Positions 26,823 through 33,999 of a stretch of 64,000 bases of DNA are shown here, piece by piece. The stretch is taken from contig JAHHQP010000004.1 of assembly GCA_020026355.1 (NCBI GenBank), positions 6,608 through 70,607 of the forward strand, read 5' to 3'. The notes under the pieces are model-generated. The model ran no database searches, was not told the origin of the DNA, and saw only the letters and a list, made by a program, of their open reading frames with translations. A program made the translations under genes and the position numbers. The DNA comes from Bacteroidales bacterium (GTDB taxonomy: Bacteria; Bacteroidota; Bacteroidia; Bacteroidales; UBA932). The stretch's first letter is position 1, and each line of letters opens with the position of its first letter.

Positions 26823-27670
26823 TTCAACGCGTCGGTTATCCTCTTGATGTCTCCTTCAAGGAAGCCGGGTTTCATGACCTTGGTAATCTTGCTTTTCTTG
26901 AAGTAGAACAGGTCATGTGTCTCCGTATCGATGACCATCTTGTAGCAGCAGGAACTTCTGTCTGGATTTTCTGGATAGACGACATAGCTGACCAGCGTAG
27001 AATGGGCACCCTTGAGCATTGCATCGTCTATTTCTTCTTCCTCTACGAAAATGATGTCATTCTTATGGCGCTTGAGGAATTTTTCCGGCAGGCTGGCGGA
27101 TAGATCGCTTTCCTGCATCAGGAGACGGTATTCCGCTTTCTGTCTGGAAGACAGGTTGCTGGCGCTGGAGGACAGGCCCATGTAGGCGTTGTAGTCGTTT
27201 TCCATCGACAGCCGAGTGTAATTCTGGAGAATATCGATGAAAGCCGGCAGGAACACGAATTCACGGCCGGTCGGATTCTCTGCAGGACAGAGCGGGATGG
27301 ATGTGACTTCCAGCATCTTGTGGATACCTTTCGTTGCGGCATTCCCTCCTTTTACCAGGGAAAGGAAGACGATTCCCGGCATTTTCTCTTTCTTGAACTG
27401 TCCCGAAGTGGTGAGCAGGAAGTAGAAATTGCTGTCAGTCTTGATTTCTTCAAATTCTTCAATCGTGCAGAACTCGTAAGGGGAGAGTCGCCAGCGGTTG
27501 GCGATCTCTTCCTTGAGGGCGCTGTCATAGAACATGTTGCCGGTCAGCACCACTTTCGTGGTCTTTTCCGTGAAATCATTGAACTTGTATTTTCGGGTGG
27601 TCAGCTGTGCCTGTCCCCAGATCGGGCAGGTCAGGAGAAGGACGGCCACCAAGGTCACGAATCTTTTCAT
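26819..27670 (-). CDS. Secreted protein of unknown function
   Basis: A 283-residue protein with a signal peptide, MKRFVTLVAVLLLTCPIWGQ, cut near residues 20-22, so it is periplasmic or outer-membrane associated. I do not recognise a named domain. Visible features are FNDFTEKTTKVVLTGNMFYDSALKEEI (a region reminiscent of other Bacteroidales secreted proteins), two adjacent Cys in DRSSCCYKMVID, and a C-terminal TKVMKPGFLEGDIKRITDAL. It has its own promoter box and overlaps the M16 peptidase start by 4 bases, so the two are made together; a role linked to the peptidase or to envelope quality control is only a guess. Confidence 0.75.
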   Translation of the reverse strand: MKRFVTLVAVLLLTCPIWGQAQLTTRKYKFNDFTEKTTKVVLTGNMFYDSALKEEIANRWRLSPYEFCTIEEFEEIKTDSNFYFLLTTSGQFKKEKMPGIVFLSLVKGGNAATKGIHKMLEVTSIPLCPAENPTGREFVFLPAFIDILQNYTRLSMENDYNAYMGLSSSASNLSSRQKAEYRLLMQESDLSASLPEKFLKRHKNDIIFVEEEEIDDAMLKGAHSTLVSYVVYPENPDRSSCCYKMVIDTETHDLFYFKKSKITKVMKPGFLEGDIKRITDALK

Positions 27671-27700
27671 GTTGTCTTTTCCTTTATTGGTACATCACCG

Positions 27701-27708
27701 CAAAGTTA
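27701..27708 (-). promoter_or_regulatory. -7 box for the secreted protein/M16/methyltransferase operon
   Basis: Minus-strand TAACTTTG, exact TAnnTTTG, 30 bases before the start at 27670. It is back to back with the dnaX box at 27722-27729. Confidence 0.7.
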
Positions 27709-27721
27709 CAAAATAAGTTAG

Positions 27722-27729
27722 TATATTTG
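27722..27729 (+). promoter_or_regulatory. -7 box for dnaX
   Basis: TATATTTG, exact TAnnTTTG, 22 bases before the dnaX start codon in the 81-base divergent gap. Confidence 0.7.
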
Positions 27730-27751
27730 TAAATTATGAAGAACTAACGTC

Positions 27752-29590
27752 ATGAGTGAGTATATCGTTTCTGCCAGAAAATACAGACCGGATTCTTTCG
27801 AGTCTCTCATCGGACAGGATACCATTGCCCAGACCCTCAAGAATTCCATCCTGAGAGGAAAACTGGCGCATGCCTACCTGTTCTGCGGGCCGAGAGGAGT
27901 CGGCAAGACCAGTACCGCGAGAATCTTCGCGAAGATGATCAACTGCTCGAATCCGACAGCCGATATGGAACCCTGCGGGGAGTGTGAATCCTGCAAGTCT
28001 TTCGCGGAGGGGCGTTCCTACTGTATCCATGAACTGGATGCCGCGTCCAACAACGGTGTGGAAGATATCAAGAACCTGATGGATCAGGTCCGGATTCCGC
28101 CTCAGGTCGGCAGATACAGCGTCTATATCATCGATGAGGTGCATATGCTGTCATCCGCCGCCTTCAATGCGTTCCTGAAGACCTTGGAGGAACCGCCTGC
28201 ACATGCCATCTTCATTCTGGCGACGACCGAGAAGCATAAGGTCCTCCCGACGATCCTTTCTCGTTGCCAGACTTATGATTTCAACCGGATCTCGGTGGAT
28301 GACATCGTGCGCAACCTCCGCAAGGTCGCTGCAGGTGAAGGAGTCCGTATCGACGATGAGTCCCTGCATGTGATCGCGCATAAGGCAGACGGAGCCATGA
28401 GGGATGCCTTGACCATCTTCGATCAGACGGTCGCTTTCTGCGGCACCGACGTCAAGTACAAGGATGTGCTGGACAACCTCAATGTGCTGGACTATGAGTA
28501 CAGCTTTTCGCTGGTGGATGCTTTCTTGAAAGGGGATCATGCGACGGCGCTGCTCACTTTTGACGAGATTCTGGCGAAAGGCTTCAATGCTCTCCATTTC
28601 ATCGCGGCCCTGAGTTCACATTTCCGTGACCTCATCGTCAGTCGCAGCGGAGGTCTGGATGCCTTGCTGGAACTTCCTGAATCACTCAAACAGAAATATA
28701 AGGAGCAGGCATCCCGTTGTCCGCTCGCTTTCCTTTATGACTCTCTGGCCATCACGACCCAGTGCGAGAGTGGATACCGTGCGGCCGTGAATCCTCGGCT
28801 CCACATCGAATTTGCCCTGATGAAACTGAGCTTTCAGGGGGCCAATGTACCTTCGGATGCCGTGAAGGCCGTTCCTGAGGCTTCCGTTGCTCCCGCGCCC
28901 GCGCCTGCAGTGAAACCTGCTCCTGCCCCGGCAGTTCATGCTCCGGCAGCACAGATCGCTCCAGCCCACGAGGCGGCACCGGTGGCAGCCACGGCATCAT
29001 TGTCTCAGGACAGTTCGGCATCATTGACCCGGGAAAATCCGGAAACCACGGCCCCATTGACCCGTGAGACTCCGGAATCACAGACCGCGTCGGAAAAGCC
29101 GGCTCGTACCCGTCGATCCAGAGCCTCTCGCTCCGTCGCCAGCGGACTTTCTTTGAAAAAGGTGATGGAAGAACCGCAGACGGAAGAAGCCGTTCTGCAG
29201 AATGCTCCTGCAGCCTTGCCGGAAGATGAAGCCCTGAAAGCGCATTGGCCTGAACTGGCCCGCATGTACGAGTCGAAACCGCGTCTGGCCAGCATGCTGA
29301 GCTCGACGGAGCTGGACATCAGGGAAGAAGATAAAGGGAAGATCGTTACTTTCCAGGTAGTCAACGAGGCCCAGAAGGATTGGGTCGAGTCCAAGCTTCT
29401 TCACGAACTGGAGGGCAATTACCGGAAACTGGTCGGCTCTGTGTCGGTCTACCTGAGGGTCGACATCAAGCCGGATGATGAAGTCCAGTCTCCGAAGATC
29501 TATATGCCTTCCGATCAGGCGAAGGAATTGATGGAAACGAACAGCGAGGTCCGCAACCTGATCGTGGACCTGGACCTGGATGTCCGTTGA
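27752..29590 (+). CDS. dnaX: DNA polymerase III subunit gamma/tau
   Basis: A 612-residue clamp-loader ATPase. The Walker A motif CGPRGVGKTSTAR begins at residue 45. The zinc module has C65, C75, C78 and C81 (CSNPTADMEPCGECESC). VYIIDEVHMLSSAAFNAFLKTLEEPP is the Walker B/DExx and SRC-type region. A clamp-loader collar follows to about residue 365. A low-complexity Pro/Ala/Thr linker (about 375-460, with repeated LTRE-P-E-T-type units) joins a C-terminal domain V-like region that would bind polymerase alpha. No strong A-AAA-AAG slippery site is visible, so a separate gamma form by frameshift is not supported. Confidence 0.95.
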   Translation: MSEYIVSARKYRPDSFESLIGQDTIAQTLKNSILRGKLAHAYLFCGPRGVGKTSTARIFAKMINCSNPTADMEPCGECESCKSFAEGRSYCIHELDAASNNGVEDIKNLMDQVRIPPQVGRYSVYIIDEVHMLSSAAFNAFLKTLEEPPAHAIFILATTEKHKVLPTILSRCQTYDFNRISVDDIVRNLRKVAAGEGVRIDDESLHVIAHKADGAMRDALTIFDQTVAFCGTDVKYKDVLDNLNVLDYEYSFSLVDAFLKGDHATALLTFDEILAKGFNALHFIAALSSHFRDLIVSRSGGLDALLELPESLKQKYKEQASRCPLAFLYDSLAITTQCESGYRAAVNPRLHIEFALMKLSFQGANVPSDAVKAVPEASVAPAPAPAVKPAPAPAVHAPAAQIAPAHEAAPVAATASLSQDSSASLTRENPETTAPLTRETPESQTASEKPARTRRSRASRSVASGLSLKKVMEEPQTEEAVLQNAPAALPEDEALKAHWPELARMYESKPRLASMLSSTELDIREEDKGKIVTFQVVNEAQKDWVESKLLHELEGNYRKLVGSVSVYLRVDIKPDDEVQSPKIYMPSDQAKELMETNSEVRNLIVDLDLDVR

Positions 29591-29614
29591 CCGATTTGCA
29601 AAAATAGAACAGCC

Positions 29615-30385
29615 ATGAAACTGCATTGCGAAAATCTAGTTAAGAAATATGGCCTCAGGACCGTCGTGAAAGGCGTTTCCATGGAGGTGGAACAAGGAGA
29701 GATCGTCGGCTTCCTCGGTCCTAACGGTGCCGGAAAGACGACCAGCTTCTATATGATTACCGGTCTGGTCGTTCCGGACGAGGGCCGGATCTTCCTTGAT
29801 GATGAAGACATCACCGAACTGCCGATGTACAAGCGTTCGCAGAAAGGAGTCGGTTATCTTGCGCAGGAGGCGTCCGTCTTCCGCCAGATGACCGTGGAGG
29901 ACAACATCATGTCGGTGATGGAGCTGTCCAGGAAATTCACGAAAGCCGAGCGTCAGGAGCGTCTGGAATCGCTGCTGGACGAGTTCAGCCTTCATAAGGT
30001 GAGGAAGAACAAGGGTATCCAGCTGTCCGGTGGAGAGCGTCGTCGCTGCGAGATCGCCAGAGCCTTGGCCGTCGATCCGAAATTCATCCTGCTGGATGAG
30101 CCGTTCGCCGGTGTCGACCCGATTGCCGTGGAGGATATCCAGTACATCATCGCCAAGCTGAAATACAAGAATATCGGTGTCATCATCACGGACCACAACG
30201 TCGGTGAGACCCTGGCGATCATCGATCGCGCCTACCTGTTGTACGAAGGTCATATCCTGCAGAGCGGAACGCCGCAGGAACTCGCTGATGATGAGGAGGT
30301 GAGGGTCAAGTATCTCGGAGCCAACTTCACCTTGAAGAAGTCCAATGCTTTCGACCGTGCCATCCGTGAGCATGAAGGTAAGTAG
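29615..30385 (+). CDS. lptB: LPS export ABC transporter ATP-binding protein LptB
   Basis: A 256-residue ATPase that, with LptF/LptG, drives lipopolysaccharide from the inner membrane to the Lpt bridge. Walker A is [20 protein letters not shown]; the Q-loop region is [20 protein letters not shown] (typical of LptB); the ABC signature is [16 protein letters not shown]; Walker B is [20 protein letters not shown]; the switch His is in [12 protein letters not shown]. Length is slightly above E. coli LptB (241) because of a short C-terminal tail. It lies 24 bases after dnaX and ends at a strong terminator. Confidence 0.95.
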   Translation: MKLHCENLVKKYGLRTVVKGVSMEVEQGEIVGFLGPNGAGKTTSFYMITGLVVPDEGRIFLDDEDITELPMYKRSQKGVGYLAQEASVFRQMTVEDNIMSVMELSRKFTKAERQERLESLLDEFSLHKVRKNKGIQLSGGERRRCEIARALAVDPKFILLDEPFAGVDPIAVEDIQYIIAKLKYKNIGVIITDHNVGETLAIIDRAYLLYEGHILQSGTPQELADDEEVRVKYLGANFTLKKSNAFDRAIREHEGK

Positions 30386-30403
30386 GCTCAGGTCAATGAA
30401 TGA

Positions 30404-30446
30404 AGAAAGACCGGTTTTCCAGGGGAAAACCGGTCTTTCTCTTTTT
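30404..30446. terminator. Terminator between lptB and efp
   Basis: A 17-bp stem AGAAAGACCGGTTTTCC/GGAAAACCGGTCTTTCT with a 3-base loop, followed by CTTTTTC on the + strand. It separates the convergent lptB and efp genes and may serve both. Confidence 0.92.
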
Positions 30447-30460
30447 CTGAAGTGTCAGGA

Positions 30461-31027
30461 TTATTTTACGCGCTCACCGTAGGTACGGTCTGTCGTGTTC
30501 ACTCTGATCTTCTCGCCCTGGTTGATGAAGAGCGGAACCATGATGACTGCACCGGTCTCGAGGGTAGCCTCTTTCAATGCACTGGTAGAAGCGGTATCGC
30601 CTTTGACAGCCGGCTCTGAGTAAGTCACCTCCAGCTCTACGTAGGTAGGAAGCTCGCAGGTCAGGCATCTTTCCTCGTCAGCAAGGAACATCATCTCCAC
30701 GTGCTGTCCTTCTTTCATAAGGTCAGCGTTCTCTACGAGGTCGCTCTCGAGGTGGATCTGCTCGTAAGTCTCTTCGTGCATGAAGTTGAATCCGTCCTCA
30801 TCTTTGTAGAGGAACTGGTAAGGCCTTCTCTCGACGTTGATGGTCTCGATCTTCGCACCTGCTGTGAAGGTATTCTCAAGGATACGACCGTTCTCGAGGT
30901 TACGGAGTTTGGTCTTCACGAATGCTGGACCTTTTCCTGGTTTAACATGCTGGAACCATACGATAGAGCATGGTTTTCCGTTGAAATTAAGGTATAGACC
31001 GTTTTTGAAATCAGCTGTTGTTGCCAT
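30461..31027 (-). CDS. efp: Elongation factor P
   Basis: A 188-residue translation factor that relieves ribosome stalling at consecutive prolines. The KOW-like N-terminal domain carries the modification loop HVKPGKGPAF, with the target Lys at residue 32. The two C-terminal OB domains are seen in VEMMFLADEERCLTCELP and ALKEATLETGAVIMVPLFINQGEKIRVNT. No modification enzyme gene (epmA, ymfI or earP) is seen in the window. It has a full -33/-7 promoter and is monocistronic, ending at the terminator shared with lptB. Confidence 0.97.
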   Translation of the reverse strand: MATTADFKNGLYLNFNGKPCSIVWFQHVKPGKGPAFVKTKLRNLENGRILENTFTAGAKIETINVERRPYQFLYKDEDGFNFMHEETYEQIHLESDLVENADLMKEGQHVEMMFLADEERCLTCELPTYVELEVTYSEPAVKGDTASTSALKEATLETGAVIMVPLFINQGEKIRVNTTDRTYGERVK

Positions 31028-31083
31028 AAATGATTTATTTTGAATTGATTGATTCGTTTCCAGGCATTATGCCATATATCCTG

Positions 31084-31114
31084 CAAAAGTACGAAATAGT
31101 CGCTATACTTCAAA
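31084..31114 (-). promoter_or_regulatory. Promoter of efp (-33 and -7 boxes)
   Basis: On the minus strand TTTG (31111-31114) is followed after 19 bases by TACTTTTG (31084-31091), matching the Bacteroidota TTTG-N19-TAnnTTTG promoter. The leader to the efp start is about 50 bases. The -33 box overlaps the ispH 3' end. Confidence 0.8.
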
Positions 31115-32047
31115 ATTTTTAATTTCACCGGCGACTTCTTCCAGCAGCCACTTCGGTGTAGAAGTCGCTCCGCAGACTCCGACCTTGTCGTCCGGACGGA
31201 ACCATTCTCTTTTCAGCTCTGCACAGGAATCGATATGGTAGGTTCTGATATTCAGGCTCTTGCAAAGTTCACAGAGGACTTTTCCGTTGGAACTGGCCTT
31301 CCCGGAAACGAAGATGATGATATCATGCTCAAGCGCGAAACGGGAAAGCTTCTCGTGTCGGGTCGCGACCTGTGAGCAGATCGTGTCGTGGATGTGCAGA
31401 AGTTCGGTACCTTTGAACCCTTGTACGGAAAGCTCCAGGTGATGGGCCATCAGTTCCTCCAGTCTGCAGCAGAGTTCTTTGTATTCAGCTGGACTTTTCG
31501 TCGTCTGGCTGAAGATCTCTGTCGGTACGGAAAGCGAAATCTGTCCGTCTTTGACGGCTTCTTCCAGCATCGGGAGATGTTCTACGACTATGGCCGTGTT
31601 CTCGGTCTGTCCGAGCAGTCCGAGTACCTCCGCATGTCCCGGTTTCCCGAAGATGATGATCTGGCCACCTCCTTTCTCCTGCTGTTTCAGATAGGTGTCC
31701 TTGATTCTCTTCTGGAGATTCAGCACGACCGGACAGGTGCAGTCAATGAGTCTGAAACCGAGTTGCCTGGCACGGACATAGGTGGCCGGGGGCTCACCGT
31801 GTGCCCGGATCAGCAAGGTCTCGCCTTCAGCGTTGACCATGTCCTCCATGTCTTCCTGATCGATCGTGACCAGTCCCTTGGCTTCCAGCCGGGCCAGTTC
31901 AGAATCGTTGTGGACGATAGCTCCTAAGGAATAGAGCCGGCCATGGCATGCGGAATCTGTAGCCAGATGCTGTTCCGCATTGCTGATTGCCCGGATCACT
32001 CCGGCGCAGAAGCCGGAATTCTTGTCGATATCTACTGTAAATCCCAT
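31103..32047 (-). CDS. ispH: 4-hydroxy-3-methylbut-2-enyl diphosphate reductase
   Basis: A 314-residue iron-sulfur enzyme for the last step of the MEP isoprenoid pathway, giving IPP and DMAPP. The three cluster-binding Cys are in NSGFCAGVIRA (C14), LIDCTCPVV and DTICSQVATR. The active-site region around AHGEPP and the VCGATSTPKWL segment are typical. It starts 13 bases after cmk on the minus strand; cmk and ispH are often adjacent in Bacteroidota and fused in some Firmicutes relatives. Confidence 0.96.
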   Translation of the reverse strand: MGFTVDIDKNSGFCAGVIRAISNAEQHLATDSACHGRLYSLGAIVHNDSELARLEAKGLVTIDQEDMEDMVNAEGETLLIRAHGEPPATYVRARQLGFRLIDCTCPVVLNLQKRIKDTYLKQQEKGGGQIIIFGKPGHAEVLGLLGQTENTAIVVEHLPMLEEAVKDGQISLSVPTEIFSQTTKSPAEYKELCCRLEELMAHHLELSVQGFKGTELLHIHDTICSQVATRHEKLSRFALEHDIIIFVSGKASSNGKVLCELCKSLNIRTYHIDSCAELKREWFRPDDKVGVCGATSTPKWLLEEVAGEIKNFEV

Positions 32048-32060
32048 CTGTCTCTATCCG

Positions 32061-32753
32061 TTAACATTGGAATCTTTTCTTGACAAGCTCTTCTATCCAG
32101 ATGAGCTGTTCTTCCATGGTCATGTGGGAATTGTCCAGCACGACGGCATCAGCAGCTTTTGTCAATGGAGAAACCTCGCGGTGAGAGTCGATGTAGTCTC
32201 TTTCTTCCAGATTCTTCAGGACATCCTGAATGTCCGCCTGTTCTCCTTTCGCCTGAAGTTCGAGTGCACGGCGCTGTGCCCGGATCATCGGGTCCGCCGT
32301 CATGAAGATCTTCAGCTCCGCATCCGGAAAAACGGTTGTTCCGATGTCACGTCCGTCCATGACCACTCTTTTCTTCTTTCCGAATTCCCGGAGTTTGCGG
32401 TCAACATAGGAACGGACCTCTGCGACCGTCGCGATCGGGCTGACCTTGCCTGAAACGGTCAACGTACGGATTTCTTTCTCGATGCAGCGGGAACCCATAT
32501 AGGTCTGGCTGCCGTCCCCGTGGTCCTCGAAATGCAGGTCCAGTGTCTCCAGTCCTGCAGACAGGGCCGGAAGATCGATCTGGCAATCTTCATCGATGAA
32601 ACCATTCTCCATGGCATAGAGGGTGACTCCCCGGTAGAGGGCGCCTGAATCCAGGTAGAGAAATGAAAATTCAGAAGCAACCGACTTGGCGAAAGAACTT
32701 TTGCCAGTGGAAGAATATCCGTCGATTGCAATTATGATATCAGGTACGTTCAT
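32061..32753 (-). CDS. cmk: Cytidylate kinase
   Basis: A 230-residue kinase that phosphorylates CMP and dCMP. The P-loop is IIAIDGYSSTGKSSFAKSVA; the NMP-binding region has LDSGALYRGVT, and VVMDGRDIGTTVFPDAELKIF with RAQRRALELQAKG are family hallmarks. The start at 32753 (MNVPDIIIAIDG) is preferred to an in-frame ATG 24 bases upstream, as it begins just before the first strand and leaves about 15 bases of leader after the predicted transcript start. Confidence 0.95.
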   Translation of the reverse strand: MNVPDIIIAIDGYSSTGKSSFAKSVASEFSFLYLDSGALYRGVTLYAMENGFIDEDCQIDLPALSAGLETLDLHFEDHGDGSQTYMGSRCIEKEIRTLTVSGKVSPIATVAEVRSYVDRKLREFGKKKRVVMDGRDIGTTVFPDAELKIFMTADPMIRAQRRALELQAKGEQADIQDVLKNLEERDYIDSHREVSPLTKAADAVVLDNSHMTMEEQLIWIEELVKKRFQC

Positions 32754-32774
32754 ATTCGTGCGTAATTGGATCAG

Positions 32775-32806
32775 CAAAATTATAAATTTTTGTCTAAACG
32801 CGCAAA
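32775..32806 (-). promoter_or_regulatory. Promoter of cmk-ispH (-33 and -7 boxes)
   Basis: Minus strand: TTTG (32803-32806), 20 bases, TAATTTTG (32775-32782). It interlocks with the divergent promoter of the response regulator gene, so the two may compete for polymerase. Confidence 0.75.
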
Positions 32807-32820
32807 ATTGGATATATTTG
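32789..32820 (+). promoter_or_regulatory. Promoter of the response regulator gene (-33 and -7 boxes)
   Basis: TTTG (32789-32792), 20 bases, TATATTTG (32813-32820), an almost ideal Bacteroidota promoter, 20 bases before the ATG at 32841. It overlaps the cmk promoter on the other strand. Confidence 0.8.
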
Positions 32821-32840
32821 GAATAAAACTACTTAATGAT

Positions 32841-33992
32841 ATGAAGATTCTGGTTATTGATGATGAAAAATATATCAGGAACTCCATGCAGGAGATCCTG
32901 ATGGACGAAGGTTATGCGGTAGATGTGGCGGTAGATGGGTCGGAAGGCGTGGAGATGCTGCTCAAGGAGCATTATGACGTGGTATTCTGCGATATCAAGA
33001 TGCCGGTCATGGATGGAATGGAAGTTCTGGCCAAGATCAACGAAGCTCAGATAGAGACTGCAGTGGTCATGATTTCAGGTCATGGGGACATTGATACGGC
33101 AGTGGAATGTATCAAGTCCGGTGCCTTCGATTTCATTCAGAAGCCTCTGGATCTGAACCGTATCCTGATCACGGTCAAGAACGCGACGGAAAAGGCAGTT
33201 CTGGTGAAGGAAACGAAGACGTTGAAGAAGAAGGTCTATGGCGGAGTCCAGATGATCGGTGAGTCAGAACCGATTCTTCAGATCAAGGAAATGATCGCCA
33301 AGGTCGCTCCGACCGATGCCCGCGTCCTGATCATGGGGGCCAATGGAACAGGTAAGGAACTGGTGGCCAGAAGCTTGCATCAGAACAGCTCTCGAAGCGA
33401 CAAGGCCTATGTCGAGGTGAACTGTGCCGCCATTCCGTCCGAACTGATAGAGAGTGAACTGTTCGGTCATGAGAAAGGGGCTTTCACCTCAGCCATCAAG
33501 CAGCACAAGGGCAAGTTCGAGCAGGCGGATGGAGGTACGCTTTTCCTGGATGAAATCGGTGATATGAGTCTGGCGGCCCAAGCCAAGGTACTGAGAGTTC
33601 TTCAGGAGAAGAAACTTTCCCGGGTCGGCAGTGACAAGGACATTATGGTGGATGTGCGTGTCATCGCAGCGACCAACAAGAATCTGAAGGAGGAAATCGA
33701 GAAAGGAAATTTCCGTGAGGACCTCTATCATCGTCTGAGCGTGATCGTCATCAAGGTTCCGACCTTGGACGAAAGGAAGTCGGATATTCCGGCTCTGGCG
33801 GATTATTTCATGAAACAGATCTGTCAGGAGACGGCCTTGAAGGCTCGTCCCATCACTCCGGAGGCTATGGAACTGCTTCAAGCCAAGTCTTGGACTGGAA
33901 ACATCCGTGAACTCCGCAATGTCATCGAAAGACTCCTGATCCTTTCCGGCAGCGAGATCACCGCCGGAGATATCAGGAATTATGTCTATTGA
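32841..33992 (+). CDS. Sigma-54-type response regulator lacking a DNA-binding domain
   Basis: A 383-residue NtrC/NtrX-family regulator. The receiver domain (1-120) has the acidic pocket LVIDDEK and the phospho-acceptor D51 in VVFCDIKMPVMDGM. The AAA+ domain (about 140-375) has Walker A GANGTGKELVARS, GTLFLDEIGDMS (Walker B) and a sigma-54 loop GAFTSA at 213-218 where GAFTGA is usual. The chain stops at SGSEITAGDIRNYVY, right after the AAA+ lid, so the C-terminal Fis-type helix-turn-helix is missing. The start at 32841 (MKILVIDDEKY) follows the promoter; a longer frame reads through it. The likely partner kinase is convergent, 7 bases away. Confidence 0.9.
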   Translation: MKILVIDDEKYIRNSMQEILMDEGYAVDVAVDGSEGVEMLLKEHYDVVFCDIKMPVMDGMEVLAKINEAQIETAVVMISGHGDIDTAVECIKSGAFDFIQKPLDLNRILITVKNATEKAVLVKETKTLKKKVYGGVQMIGESEPILQIKEMIAKVAPTDARVLIMGANGTGKELVARSLHQNSSRSDKAYVEVNCAAIPSELIESELFGHEKGAFTSAIKQHKGKFEQADGGTLFLDEIGDMSLAAQAKVLRVLQEKKLSRVGSDKDIMVDVRVIAATNKNLKEEIEKGNFREDLYHRLSVIVIKVPTLDERKSDIPALADYFMKQICQETALKARPITPEAMELLQAKSWTGNIRELRNVIERLLILSGSEITAGDIRNYVY

Positions 33993-33999
33993 TCGTTGA

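Noticed and set aside
28880..29140. Repeated Pro/Ala and Thr/Arg/Glu codons in dnaX as a possible CRISPR-like or tandem repeat
   Set aside because: The repetition is in-frame low-complexity linker sequence with no regular spacer-repeat structure.
29154..29161. GAAAAAGG in dnaX as a possible frameshift site for making gamma
   Set aside because: It is not the A-AAA-AAG heptamer, re-pairing in the -1 frame would be poor, and no strong downstream stem was evident.
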